Below, one piece after another: positions 47,683 to 56,537 of a stretch of 64,000 nucleotides of DNA (position 1 is its first letter; the number at the start of each line of letters is the position of its first letter). The stretch comes from Agilicoccus flavus (GTDB lineage Bacteria; Actinomycetota; Actinomycetes; Actinomycetales; Dermatophilaceae). The stretch covers positions 124,001 to 188,000 of the forward strand of contig NZ_JACYXE010000006.1 of assembly GCF_014857905.1 (NCBI RefSeq). Reading direction: 5' to 3'. The position numbers were made by a program, and so were the translations under genes. The notes beneath the pieces were generated by a model that was given only the letters and a program-made list of their open reading frames with translations, had not been told where the DNA came from and searched no databases.

Positions 47683-48713
47683 CGGCCACTCCCGCCGACG
47701 CCGGCGCCGCTGTCGGTCGGCCCACGTCAGCGCTGCCGGTCGACGACCCCGCCCTCGCCGCGAGCCTCGCCACCGGGCTGGAGCGGGTGGACGCCCTGCT
47801 CCGCGAGCGCGTGGACCACGACGACCCGTTCGTCGCGGAGGCGTCGGGGCACCTCCTCGCGGCCGGCGGCAAGCGGTTCCGGCCGTTGCTGACGCTGCTG
47901 GCGGCCCACCTCGGGCCCCGCGGCGTGACCGACGAGGTCGTCGCCGCCGCGGCGGCCGTCGAGCTCACCCACCTCGCCTCGCTGTACCACGACGACGTCA
48001 TGGACGAGGCCGACGTGCGCCGGGGTGTCGTCAGCGCCAACGCCCGCTACGGAGCCTCCACGGCGATCCTCGTGGGCGACCTCCTCTTCGGCACCGCCTC
48101 GTCGATGGTCGCGGACCTGGGCCCCGAGGCCGTGAAGATCCAGGCGGACACGTTCGTCCGCCTGTGCTCCGGCCAGATCCGGGACGACCGGCCGACCCCG
48201 CCCGGGGTCGACCCGGTCGGGCACTACCTCGGGGTCCTCGCCGACAAGACCGGCGTGCTCATCGCCACCGCGGCCCGGTACGGCGCCATGTTCTCGGGGG
48301 CCGACGCCGGCGCCGTCGAGGTGATGCGCAACTACGGGGAGCTGCTCGGTGTGGCGTTCCAGCTCGCCGACGACATCCTCGACATCACCTCCGAGGCCGA
48401 CGCCTCCGGGAAGGCGCCCGGCACCGACCTGCGGGAGGGGGTCGACACCCTCGCCACGCTCGACATCCGCGCTGCCGCCGACCCGGCCGACGCGGAGCTC
48501 CTGGGGCTGCTCGATCGCGACCTGCGGGCCGACGACGCCGCCCACGCCCGCGCCCTGGAGCTCGTGCGTGCGCATCCCGCGCTGGACCGGGCGCGCGACT
48601 ACACCCGCGGCGTCGCCGAGCAGGCCCGGTCCGTGCTCGCCCCGCTGCCGGACGGCCCCGTCGTGGGGGCCCTCGCCGCCCTCGCGGCCGGCAGCGTCGA
48701 CCGCGTCGGCTGA
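47679..48713 (+). CDS. Long-chain all-E polyprenyl diphosphate synthase
   Basis: The 344-residue protein is a trans-prenyltransferase making the polyisoprenoid side chain, here most likely of menaquinone. The first Asp-rich motif DDVMD spans residues 105-109, the second is LADDILDITSE near residue 231, and GGKRFRPLLTLLAA near residue 65 binds IPP. Residues 4 and 5 before the first motif are small (Ala, Ser), so no bulky group limits the chain, which fits a C40-C45 or longer product. The GTG start overlaps nuoN (GTGA), placing quinone tail synthesis in the complex I operon. Confidence 0.92.
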   Translation: MTATPADAGAAVGRPTSALPVDDPALAASLATGLERVDALLRERVDHDDPFVAEASGHLLAAGGKRFRPLLTLLAAHLGPRGVTDEVVAAAAAVELTHLASLYHDDVMDEADVRRGVVSANARYGASTAILVGDLLFGTASSMVADLGPEAVKIQADTFVRLCSGQIRDDRPTPPGVDPVGHYLGVLADKTGVLIATAARYGAMFSGADAGAVEVMRNYGELLGVAFQLADDILDITSEADASGKAPGTDLREGVDTLATLDIRAAADPADAELLGLLDRDLRADDAAHARALELVRAHPALDRARDYTRGVAEQARSVLAPLPDGPVVGALAALAAGSVDRVG

Positions 48714-49027
48714 ACCACCTCGTCCGGCCGAAAGCCGTGTGCTTCGGAGGCGGAATCAGTTATTGTCAGCCTCGTCCGGCAGGATCCCGATCGACCCGGG
48801 GCTCTCCGATGGAAAGATGAATGCCGGCGCCGGCCTTCCTTCGGAACCGTCGAATCTCTCGGAGGATGCCGATCGGCCGGGCTCCGGGGCGGCCCAGAAG
48901 GCTCCCGAAAGTGTTACCCGCCAGTCGGATTCGCCGAGAGTTCGGGGTGGATCCGGGGAGGTCGTGCGGGTTCTGCCCGCCCAGGGTCTCGGTTGGCTCA
49001 CGAGAAGGTATGGGTGGAGTAAGGACG

Positions 49028-49047
49028 CGCGACTCGGGTGAGTCGCG
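49028..49047. promoter_or_regulatory. Perfect palindromic operator of the TetR-family gene
   Basis: CGCGACTC (49028-49035) and GAGTCGCG (49040-49047) are perfect inverted arms with a GGGT spacer. The site lies 14 bases upstream of the -10 at 49062, in the -10/-35 interval, and 27 bases before the start codon. This is the usual place for autoregulation by a TetR-type repressor. Confidence 0.65.
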
Positions 49048-49061
49048 GGTGGTCCAGGCCG

Positions 49062-49067
49062 TATGCT
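49062..49067 (+). promoter_or_regulatory. Leaderless promoter -10 (TATGCT) of the TetR gene
   Basis: TATGCT ends exactly 7 bases before ATG 49075. It also argues that the in-frame ATG at 49063, inside the hexamer, is not the start. Confidence 0.5.
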
Positions 49068-49074
49068 TTGTCAT

Positions 49075-49785
49075 ATGTCCCGAGTTCCCGCCGAGCAGCG
49101 CCGCGAGCAGCTCATCGAGGCGACGATCGATCTCGCCATCCGTGAGGGGCTCGCCGCAGCCTCGGTCCGGCGGATCGCCGACGAGGCGAACGTCTCGCTC
49201 GGCGTCGTCCACTACTGCTTCAGCAGCAAGGAAGCCCTCCTCAACGCCGTGGCGGAGTCGTTCGCGGCTCCCATCCTCGGCCCGGTGGCCGTGGCCATCG
49301 AAGAGGGCGGGGGCACGCTCGAAGCGCGGGCCCGTCGCGGTTTCGAGACGTTTCTCGAGGTCACCAAGAAGGCGCCCGGGCGTCAACTTCTCAGTTACGA
49401 GCTCGCGGCGTGGTCCATCCGCGGCGACGGCGAGGCCGCGCGGCTGCTGTACCAGACCTACCTCGACGTCATCGAGGGCTTCCTCACGCGCGGGCTCGGC
49501 ATCCAGGGGACCGATGCGCTGAGCACGCGCTCCGTGGCCCGCATGGTCCTCACCCTGACCGACGGGATCGCCCTCGCGTGGCTCGTCGACGGTGACGAGG
49601 CGTCCGCGCGGCAACAGGTCGACCTCTTCCTCGGCAGCATCCTCAAGCTGCTCCGTGACGGCGCCGCCATGGGTCTGCTCACGATCGACGAGCCCGACGC
49701 GCCGGGGGACGGCGGCACGGGCACCGACGACACGAACACCGACGGGACCGGCCCCGACGAGCCGGGCGACGACCCGCAGCCCTGA
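49075..49785 (+). CDS. TetR-family regulator, BetI-like C-terminal domain
   Basis: The 236-residue repressor has the N-terminal helix-turn-helix (residues about 8-55: EQRREQLIEATIDLAIREG, SVRRIADEANVSLGVVHYCF, SSKEALLNAV) and an all-helical ligand domain of the BetI type. A ~35-residue acidic Gly/Thr/Asp tail (TDDTNTDGTG) follows. The start is fixed by the -10 hexamer 7 bases upstream. A perfect palindrome directly upstream points to autoregulation. No obvious target operon is adjacent; downstream rarD is convergent. Ligand unknown. Confidence 0.88.
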   Translation: MSRVPAEQRREQLIEATIDLAIREGLAAASVRRIADEANVSLGVVHYCFSSKEALLNAVAESFAAPILGPVAVAIEEGGGTLEARARRGFETFLEVTKKAPGRQLLSYELAAWSIRGDGEAARLLYQTYLDVIEGFLTRGLGIQGTDALSTRSVARMVLTLTDGIALAWLVDGDEASARQQVDLFLGSILKLLRDGAAMGLLTIDEPDAPGDGGTGTDDTNTDGTGPDEPGDDPQP

Positions 49786-49798
49786 GCTCCGCCGCCGG

Positions 49799-49821
49799 CG
49801 CGTCGGGCGGTCGCCCGCGCG
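49799..49821. terminator. Weak hairpin between TetR gene and rarD
   Basis: CGCG-CGGGC pairs with GCCCG-CGCG around GGTC, with one bulged T at 49803. It lies between convergent genes. Confidence 0.35.
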
Positions 49822-49881
49822 TCGTCATCCCTCCATCGTGACCTCCAGGCCCCTACCCCTATGGTCAGGCGGCCTCTCGTG

Positions 49882-50838
49882 TCAGGCCGGGAGCCGGTCG
49901 TCCTCCCGCAGGCGCGTGCGCCGCATCCTGTTCGCCCACACGAGGGTGTCGGCCACGAGGATGCACACCGCCAGCCACACGATGCCGAAGCCGATCCACC
50001 GCGTCGGCGACATCTCCTCGCCCATGGCCAGACCCATGACGAACTGCAGCACGGGGGCGATGAACTGCAGGAGGCCGATCGTCACGAGGGTGACGCGGCG
50101 GGCGGCCGAGGCGAAGAGCAGCAGGGGGACGGCGGTGACGACACCGCAGCCCGCGAGCAGGGCGGCGTGTCCGGGCCCGAGCGCGCCGAACGTCGCACGC
50201 CCCGTGACCTGGCACCACACGAGCAGGCCCACGGCGACGGGCGCGAGGACGAGGGTCTCGGCGCTGAGACTCTCGACGGCCCCCAGGCTCACCCCGGTCT
50301 TCTTCTTGACGAGGCCGTAGGCCCCGAACGAGAACGCGAGGAGCAGGGCGATCCACGGCGGGCTCCCGGAGGCGACGACGAGGTACAGCGCGCCCGCCCC
50401 ACCGACCGCGACCGCCGCCCACTGACCGGGCCGCAGTCGTTCGCCGAGCACGGCGAGACCGAGCGCGATGCTGACAAGCGGGTTGAGGAAGTAGCCGAGC
50501 GCCGCCTCGGTGATCCGCCCCGACGTCGCCGCGACGACGTACCCCGTCCAGTTCACCGCGATGAGGGCGCCCGCGAGCGTGAGCGCCGCCGCGGTCGCCG
50601 GGGGCCGGACCGCGGCGAGGAACGCCCGGAAGCGCCGCTGGAGCAGCAGGAGCGCCACGCAGAACAGCCCCGACCAGAGGATGCGATGCGCGACGATCTC
50701 CCACGGCCCGCTGGGCGCCAGGACCGCGAGATAGACCGGCAGGACGCCCCACAGCCCGTAGGCGCCGACGCCGTACCAGACCCCGGCAGACCCCTGCGAC
50801 CGCGTGCCGCGGGGCCGGGCCGGGGCCCGGTCGGTCAC
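49882..50838 (-). CDS. rarD: RarD-type EamA/DMT transporter
   Basis: The 318-residue protein has ten hydrophobic helices in two EamA repeats. Family marks are GVGAYGLWGVLPVYLAVL near residue 23, EIVAHRILWSGLF, NWTGYVVAATSGRITEAALG, YFLNPLVSIALG and FIAPVLQFVMGLAMGEE. RarD proteins are drug/metabolite exporters or amino-acid permeases of poorly known substrate. GTG 50838 overlaps the korB stop (GTGA), so the gene is the third of the korA-korB-rarD operon, which is an unexpected partner for that oxidoreductase. Confidence 0.9.
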   Translation of the reverse strand: MTDRAPARPRGTRSQGSAGVWYGVGAYGLWGVLPVYLAVLAPSGPWEIVAHRILWSGLFCVALLLLQRRFRAFLAAVRPPATAAALTLAGALIAVNWTGYVVAATSGRITEAALGYFLNPLVSIALGLAVLGERLRPGQWAAVAVGGAGALYLVVASGSPPWIALLLAFSFGAYGLVKKKTGVSLGAVESLSAETLVLAPVAVGLLVWCQVTGRATFGALGPGHAALLAGCGVVTAVPLLLFASAARRVTLVTIGLLQFIAPVLQFVMGLAMGEEMSPTRWIGFGIVWLAVCILVADTLVWANRMRRTRLREDDRLPA

Positions 50839-51917
50839 GAGACGGTCCAGGTGTCCTTGCCGGCGAGGAGCGAACCGAGGTCGCTGTCGTCGGCGCGGCC
50901 CCCGCGGGCCGCGACGGCTCCCGCGACCTGGCCGCGGACCTGGTCGTCGTACGTCGGGCGCGACACCGCGCGGAAGACCCCCATCGGCACGTGCGTCATC
51001 TCGGGGCCGTCGAGCTGGCTCAGGGCGAAGGCCTGCGACGGGTCCTCGGCGTGGGCGTCGTGGACGACGATGCGGCTCGCGTCCGCGGAGCGCTGCCCGA
51101 CGACCTCGAACCCGTCGTGGTGGTCGCGGATGACGACGTGATGGTCACCCACCCGGACCGGCTGGTCGTGCACGAGGTGCATGAGGCGGGCCTGCGCCTG
51201 CTCGTGGTCCTTGATGAGCTCGAAGGCGCCGTCGTTGAAGATCGGGCAGTTCTGGTAGATCTCCACAAACGACGTGCCACGGTGCTCGGCGGCGGCCTTG
51301 AGCGTCGCGGTGAGGTGGGCCCGGTCGGAGTCCATCGTCCGCGCGACGAATGTCCCGCCGGCCCCGAGAGCCAGCGAGATCGGGTTGAACGGCCGGTCGA
51401 CGGAGCCGAGCGGGCTCGACTTCGTCACGAGGCCCTCGGCGGAGGTGGGGGAGTACTGCCCCTTCGTCAGGCCGTAGATCCGGTTGTTGAACAGCAGGAT
51501 CGTCATGTTGACGTTGCGGCGCAGCGCGTGGATGAGGTGGTTGCCGCCGATCGAGAGCGCGTCGCCGTCACCGGTGACGACCCAGACCGACAGGTCCTCG
51601 CGGGCCACGGCGAGCCCGGTGGCGATCGACGGGGCGCGGCCGTGGATCGAGTGCATCCCGAACGTGTCGAGGTAGTAGGGGAACCGGGACGCGCACCCGA
51701 TGCCGGAGACGAAGACGATGTTCTCGCGGGCCAATCCGAGGGAGGGCAGGAAGCTCTGCACGGCCGCGAGGATCGCGTAGTCGCCGCAGCCGGGGCACCA
51801 GCGGACCTCCTGGTCGGAAGTGAAGTCCTTCTTCGTCTGGGGGAGCGCGTCCGGGGCGAGCCGGGGCACGCCGTGGGTGCCGCCGCTGCCGGGGAAACCG
51901 AGATCGATGGTGGTCAC
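50835..51917 (-). CDS. korB: 2-oxoglutarate:ferredoxin oxidoreductase, beta subunit
   Basis: KorB binds ThDP and one [4Fe-4S] cluster and, with KorA, makes succinyl-CoA from 2-oxoglutarate with reduction of ferredoxin. The 360-residue product has the cluster Cys41 and Cys44 in RWCPGCGDYAIL, then GIGCASRFPYYL, GRAPSIATGLAVAR and the ThDP motif GDGDALSIGGNHL (near residues 117-130) with LFNNRIYGLTKGQ and PTS. The last ~70 residues extend beyond the usual end. GTG 51917 overlaps korA (GTGA). Confidence 0.94.
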   Translation of the reverse strand: MTTIDLGFPGSGGTHGVPRLAPDALPQTKKDFTSDQEVRWCPGCGDYAILAAVQSFLPSLGLARENIVFVSGIGCASRFPYYLDTFGMHSIHGRAPSIATGLAVAREDLSVWVVTGDGDALSIGGNHLIHALRRNVNMTILLFNNRIYGLTKGQYSPTSAEGLVTKSSPLGSVDRPFNPISLALGAGGTFVARTMDSDRAHLTATLKAAAEHRGTSFVEIYQNCPIFNDGAFELIKDHEQAQARLMHLVHDQPVRVGDHHVVIRDHHDGFEVVGQRSADASRIVVHDAHAEDPSQAFALSQLDGPEMTHVPMGVFRAVSRPTYDDQVRGQVAGAVAARGGRADDSDLGSLLAGKDTWTVS

Positions 51918-53905
51918 GCGTTCGCTCCGCTCTCGTTGGGGGCCGCGACGGGCGCGTCGTCCGCGGGCAGGTCGTCGGCGCCGTCGTCGAGGGCGCCGGT
52001 GTCGTCGGGGTCGACCGTCTTCGGCGCGTCGCCGACGACGGCGGCGGCGATGACGTCGGCGAGGTCGCTGCTCGTGAAGGGCAGCCCGCGCACCTGCGTG
52101 TGCGACTGCACGTCGACGAGATAGGTGCCCCGCAGCAGCAGGGCCAGCTGGCCCATGTTCATCTCGGGCACGATGACGCGCCGGTAGCGGCGCAGCACGT
52201 CGCCCGTGTTCGACGGCATCGGGTTGAGGTGGGTGAGGTGCGCCTGGGCGACCTTCATCCCCGCGAGCCGCACGTCGCGCACGGCCGAGGCGATCGGACC
52301 GTAGGTCGACCCCCAGCCGAGGATGAGGACCTCGGCGTCACCGTCGGGGTCGTCGACCGCGAGGTCGGGGATCGTGTCGGCGATCCGGGCGATCTTGGCG
52401 GCCCGGAGGCGGACCATGAGGTCGTGGTTGTCGGGGTCGTAGGAGATCTCGCCCGTCCCGTCGGCCTTCTCGATGCCGCCGATGCGGTGCTCGAGTCCCT
52501 TGGTGCCCGGCACGGCCCACGGCCGGGCGAGCGTCTCGGGGTCGCGGACGTACGGGTGGAACGCGGGCCGCCCCTTCGCGTCGGTGGCGTTCGGTTCGGT
52601 GGCGAACTCGACCCGCAGGTCGGGCAGCTCCGCCACCTCGGGGATCTGCCACGGCTCGGAGCCGTTCGCGAGGTAGCCGTCCGAGAGGAGGATGACCGGG
52701 GTGCGGTACTGCGTCGCGATGCGCACCGCCTCGAGGGCGGCGTCGAAGCATCCGGAGGGGGTGGCGGGGGCGATGACGGCGACGGGTGACTCGCCGTTGC
52801 GGCCGTACAGGGCCTGGAGGAGGTCGGCCTGCTCGGTCTTCGTCGGCAGCCCGGTCGAGGGCCCGCCGCGCTGGACGTCGATGACGACGAGCGGGAGCTC
52901 GGTGGCGACGGCCAGGCCGATCGTCTCGGCCTTGAGCGCGAGGCCCGGCCCGGACGTCGAGGTCACGCCGAGCGCGCCGCCGAACGACGCGCCGAGCGCG
53001 ATGCCGACGCCGGCGATCTCGTCCTCCGCCTGGACCGTCGTCACGCCGTACCGCTTGAGGCCCGACAGCGCGTGCAGGATGTCGGAGGCCGGGGTGATGG
53101 GGTAGGTGCCGAGCACGAGCGGCAGCCCGCTGCGCTGGGCGGCGGCGGCGAGGCCGTACGCGGTCGCCGTGTTGCCGGTGATGTTGCGGTACCGACCGGG
53201 CGGCATGGTCGCCGGCGCCACCTCGTACCGGTGCGCGAAGTCCTCGGTCGTCTCGCCGTAGTGGTACCCGGCCATGAGCGCGGTGAGGTTGGCCTCGAGG
53301 ATCTCGGGGTTCTTCGCGAACTTCGCCTTGAGGAAGGCGCGGGTGCCCTGCAGGGGGCGGGTGTACAGCCAGGAGAGCAGGCCGAGGGCGAACATGTTCT
53401 TCGCCCGCTCCTTCTCCTTGCGGGTGAGGTCGAAGTCGCCGAGGGCCTCGACGGTGATCGAGGTGAGCGGCAGCCCGTGCACGTGCCACGACTCGAGCGT
53501 GTCGTCCTCGAGCGGGTTGCTCGCGTATCCCACCTTCGCGAGGTTGCGCTTGCCGAACGCGTCGGTGTCGACGACGATCGTCGCGCCGCGGGGGAGGTCC
53601 CCGAGGTTCGCCTTGAGCGCGGCGGGGTTCATCGCGACGAGCACGTCGGGCCGGTCGCCCGGGGTGAGCACCCGGTCCTGCGCGAAGTGGAGCTGGAAGC
53701 TCGACACGCCCGGCAGGGTGCCCTGGGGGGCGCGGATCTCGGCGGGGAAGTTGGGCAGCGTCGACAGGTCGTTGCCGAGCGAGGCCGTCTCGGCCGTGAA
53801 GCGGTCGCCCGTGAGCTGCATCCCGTCGCCCGAGTCGCCCGCGAAGCGGATGACGACGCCCTGCAGCTGCTCGACCTGTGTGGAGGACATGTCCTGGCTC
53901 ACCAT
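51914..53905 (-). CDS. korA: 2-oxoglutarate:ferredoxin oxidoreductase, alpha (alpha-gamma fused) subunit
   Basis: The 663-residue protein has an N-terminal gamma domain (about residues 12-200; VVIRFAGDSGDGMQLTGDRF, PAEIRAPQGTLPGVSSFQL) fused to the alpha domain (from about 235; ITGNTATAYGLAAAAQRSGL, TYPITPASDILHAL, QAEDEIAGVGIALGASFGGA, TSTSGPGLALKAETIGLA). A 45-residue acidic tail follows the fold. The start is unsure: ATG 53905, GTG 53902 and ATG 53890 are in frame; the last has AGGA close before it. A likely -10 TAACAT lies at 54034-54039. Homologues are Rv2455c/Rv2454c. Confidence 0.94.
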   Translation of the reverse strand: MVSQDMSSTQVEQLQGVVIRFAGDSGDGMQLTGDRFTAETASLGNDLSTLPNFPAEIRAPQGTLPGVSSFQLHFAQDRVLTPGDRPDVLVAMNPAALKANLGDLPRGATIVVDTDAFGKRNLAKVGYASNPLEDDTLESWHVHGLPLTSITVEALGDFDLTRKEKERAKNMFALGLLSWLYTRPLQGTRAFLKAKFAKNPEILEANLTALMAGYHYGETTEDFAHRYEVAPATMPPGRYRNITGNTATAYGLAAAAQRSGLPLVLGTYPITPASDILHALSGLKRYGVTTVQAEDEIAGVGIALGASFGGALGVTSTSGPGLALKAETIGLAVATELPLVVIDVQRGGPSTGLPTKTEQADLLQALYGRNGESPVAVIAPATPSGCFDAALEAVRIATQYRTPVILLSDGYLANGSEPWQIPEVAELPDLRVEFATEPNATDAKGRPAFHPYVRDPETLARPWAVPGTKGLEHRIGGIEKADGTGEISYDPDNHDLMVRLRAAKIARIADTIPDLAVDDPDGDAEVLILGWGSTYGPIASAVRDVRLAGMKVAQAHLTHLNPMPSNTGDVLRRYRRVIVPEMNMGQLALLLRGTYLVDVQSHTQVRGLPFTSSDLADVIAAAVVGDAPKTVDPDDTGALDDGADDLPADDAPVAAPNESGANA

Positions 53906-54033
53906 GCTTTCGTTTGCCGCGTACCGATGGCCGGCGGTGCGGAGGCCGTTCCGCCCCGACGGTCGGTCCGATGCTGACCCGGGCCCGTCCGACGATGCCG
54001 ACGATGACGACCCGGATCCGACGGGTGACCACC

Positions 54034-54039
54034 ATGTTA
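54034..54039 (-). promoter_or_regulatory. Candidate -10 (TAACAT) of the korA-korB-rarD operon
   Basis: On the minus strand TAACAT lies about 130 bases before korA and is preceded by GTTGTC 16 bases upstream (54056-54061). The 278-base korA/htpX gap shows no gene. Confidence 0.35.
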
Positions 54040-54183
54040 TGAGGGCCCGTTGCGCGACAACCGGGGCGGCCCATTCCCTCTTCCCCGGTGTCCGCAGTGT
54101 GATACCCGAGGCGGGCCACCACCGGCGCGGAGCGTGGGCCGCCGGTCCGGAACACCCCGTCCGGAGAGGGCGTTGGATCGGTC

Positions 54184-55050
54184 ATGCACCAGCATTTCAA
54201 CGGCGTCAAGACGGCCGCGCTGTTCGGCGCGATCTTCGCTCTCCTGCTCGGCATCGGCTCGTTCGTGGGCGGGGGCCGGTTCATCTGGCTCTTCGCCCTC
54301 ATCGGCGTCGCCACGACGTTCTACGGCTACTGGAACAGCGACAAGCTCGCGATCAAGGCCATGCGCGCCTACCCGGTGACCGAGGACCAGGCCCCGGTGA
54401 TGTACCGGATCGTGCGCGAGCTGTCCTCGCGTGCCGGCAAGCGTATGCCGCGGCTGTACATCTCGCCGACCGACGCTCCCAACGCCTTCGCGACCGGTCG
54501 CAACCCGGACCACGCCGCCGTGTGCTGCACCGAGGGGATCCTGCGGCTCCTCGACGAGCGGGAGCTGCGCGGCGTCCTCGGGCACGAGCTCATGCACGTG
54601 TACAACCGCGACATCCTCACGTCGTCGGTCGCGGGCGCGCTCGCCGGCATCGTCACGAGCGTCGCGCAGATGGCCATATTCTTCGGCGGCGGCGGCGACG
54701 AGGACCGCCCGAACCCCGTCGCGATGTTCGCGATGGCGCTGCTGGCCCCCCTCGCGGCGACGCTCATCCAGTTCTCCATCAGCCGGACCCGGGAGTTCGA
54801 CGCGGACGAGGACGGCGCGAAGCTGACCGGCGACCCGCTGGCGCTCGCGAGCGCTCTGTCCAAGCTCGAACGCGGCACGGCCGCGGCCCCGCTGCCCCCG
54901 GCGCCGCAGCTGCAGAACGCGGCGCACATGATGATCGCCAACCCGTTCCGGGCCGCCGACGTGGGCCGGATGTTCAGCACCCACCCGCCGATGGCCGCCC
55001 GGATCGACCGGCTCCAGGGCCTGGCGCGTGGGATGCACTCGCACTACTGA
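54184..55050 (+). CDS. htpX: Membrane protease HtpX
   Basis: HtpX is a zinc metalloprotease of membrane protein quality control. The 288-residue product has two N-terminal helices (about residues 10-50), the zinc motif GVLGHELMHVYNRD with His134 and His138, a second hydrophobic pair (about 150-200), and the third ligand in SRTREFDADEDGAKL. Length is normal. GGAGAGGG precedes ATG 54184 by 11 bases. It is divergent from korA and converges with an MFS gene. Confidence 0.95.
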   Translation: MHQHFNGVKTAALFGAIFALLLGIGSFVGGGRFIWLFALIGVATTFYGYWNSDKLAIKAMRAYPVTEDQAPVMYRIVRELSSRAGKRMPRLYISPTDAPNAFATGRNPDHAAVCCTEGILRLLDERELRGVLGHELMHVYNRDILTSSVAGALAGIVTSVAQMAIFFGGGGDEDRPNPVAMFAMALLAPLAATLIQFSISRTREFDADEDGAKLTGDPLALASALSKLERGTAAAPLPPAPQLQNAAHMMIANPFRAADVGRMFSTHPPMAARIDRLQGLARGMHSHY

Positions 55051-55075
55051 GGGTCGCCGCGCGAGGCGCGCCGAG

Positions 55076-55118
55076 GCACGCAGGGCGCGTCGGCCAGACC
55101 CCGGCGGGCCCTGCGTGC
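55076..55118. terminator. Terminator between htpX and MFS gene
   Basis: Perfect 11-bp arms GCACGCAGGGC (55076-55086) and GCCCTGCGTGC (55108-55118) with a 21-base loop, between convergent genes. Confidence 0.6.
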
Positions 55119-55133
55119 GATGCGGGCGGTCGG

Positions 55134-56435
55134 TCAGTCCCGGCGCAGGCGACGCGCGAGCGCCGTCCCGAAGGGCCCGACGCGCACGCCCTGCCGGGCC
55201 ATGCGGGCGCGCACGACCCGTCGCGACCGGACCAGGCCGATGAGCCCGACCGCGAAGATGGGCAGCTGCGTGGCCATCCCGACGCGGTAGCGCAGCGACT
55301 CCTCGAGTCCCGCCCGCGTGGCCACGTCGAGGACGACCCCCGTGAGCAGGATCGTCAGCAGCGCCCCGCCGAACCCGCCCATGATGACGAGGCCCGTGGC
55401 CGTCCCGAGCCGGTGGGCGGGCACGAAGGTCCGGGCGAAGTCGAAGCCGATCGCGGACCCCGGGCCGCCGCTCGCCATGCCGATCATCAGCAGGACGAGG
55501 ACGGCGTACGGCGCGTGGCCGGGCCAGGCGAGCACGACGACCCACGGCACGACGTTGAGCGCGATGACCGCGAACGCGAGGTTGCTGCGGCGCAGCGGGT
55601 GGCGCTGGGTGAGGACGCCGACCGTCGGGCTGAAGACGATGCCCGCGAGGACGAACAGGGTGAGCATGCCGCTCGCCGCGCCCCGCGACAGGCCCTGACC
55701 GCCGACGAGGTAGGGATAGCCCCACATCATCGAGAACGCCAGGGGCGAGAAGCACGTCGTGAAGTGCGTCCACATCCCGAGGCGGGTGCCGGGGTGCGCC
55801 CACACCCCGCGGATCTGGTCGAGCAGCCCGGCGTCGTCGCCCTCGGGCGGCGCGGGCGGGCGCGGGGCGCCGGCGGGCCGGTCGCGCAGGCCGACGAGCG
55901 ACAGCACGAGCACGGCGGCGGCGACCGCCGCGGCCGCGAGGAACGCGGCCTGCCAGCCGAACGTGCCGAGGAGGGCCACGAAGGGCACGGCCGAGAGGAT
56001 CTGGCCCGACTGGCCGAGCAGGCCGTTGATCTGGGTGAGGAACGGGACCCGGCGCGCGGGGAACCAGGCGGGGACGAGACGCACGACGCTGGCGAACGTC
56101 ATCGCGTCGCCCGCGCCCACGAGGATGCGCGCGATGACCCCGGCCGGGACGGACTCCGCGAACGCCATCGACACCTGGCCCATGAGCATGACCGCGGCCC
56201 CTGCCGCCACGAGGGCCCGGCTGCCGAACCGGTCGAGCAACACCCCGACGGGCACCTGCATGAGCGCGTAGACGAGGAGTTGGAGCACGACGAACAGGGA
56301 GACGATGCCGGCGGCGGCCCCGAAGTGGCGCGCGGCCTCGATCCCGGCGACGCCGAACGTCGTGCGTTGCAGCACGGCCGCCGAGTAGGCGAGGACACCG
56401 ACACCCCAGACCAGCCACGCGCGACGCCCACCCAT
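55134..56435 (-). CDS. Major facilitator superfamily transporter
   Basis: The 433-residue protein has twelve hydrophobic segments. The MFS motif VGVLLDRFGSRALVA follows helix 2 (about residues 65-79), and a hydrophilic loop (GAPRPPAPPEGDDAGLLDQI) separates the two halves. The first half resembles nitrate/sugar-phosphate type antiporters, but substrate cannot be named. The start is placed at ATG 56435, which has GGGAGG 9 bases upstream; ATG 56444 is in frame but sits directly on that site. A basic tail (ARMARQGVRVGPFGTALARR) ends the protein. The gene is 102 bases downstream of the AEC transporter gene. Confidence 0.85.
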   Translation of the reverse strand: MGGRRAWLVWGVGVLAYSAAVLQRTTFGVAGIEAARHFGAAAGIVSLFVVLQLLVYALMQVPVGVLLDRFGSRALVAAGAAVMLMGQVSMAFAESVPAGVIARILVGAGDAMTFASVVRLVPAWFPARRVPFLTQINGLLGQSGQILSAVPFVALLGTFGWQAAFLAAAAVAAAVLVLSLVGLRDRPAGAPRPPAPPEGDDAGLLDQIRGVWAHPGTRLGMWTHFTTCFSPLAFSMMWGYPYLVGGQGLSRGAASGMLTLFVLAGIVFSPTVGVLTQRHPLRRSNLAFAVIALNVVPWVVVLAWPGHAPYAVLVLLMIGMASGGPGSAIGFDFARTFVPAHRLGTATGLVIMGGFGGALLTILLTGVVLDVATRAGLEESLRYRVGMATQLPIFAVGLIGLVRSRRVVRARMARQGVRVGPFGTALARRLRRD

Positions 56436-56537
56436 GGGCTCCATCCTCCCAGGCCGCTCCGGCGTTCCCGTCCCCGCGCGACCGGGCTCGGGACGACTCG
56501 GCCCCTCTCGGCCTACGAAGCGGCAGGCCGAAGGGGG

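Larger units (their letters stand above)
48714..49074. other. 361-base intergenic region, less G+C-rich than its surroundings
   Basis: Between the polyprenyl synthase and the TetR gene. CCTCGTCCGG occurs twice (48718 and 48772). A frame of 74 codons runs from ATG 48817 to 49041 but has mixed third positions and no good ribosome binding site, so I do not call it. A weak hairpin lies at 48966-48980. The TetR operator and promoter occupy the last 47 bases. Confidence 0.5.

Noticed and set aside
48817-49041. 74-codon small protein gene
   Set aside because: Third codon positions are not clearly G/C-biased, the ribosome binding site is poor and the frame ends inside the TetR operator.
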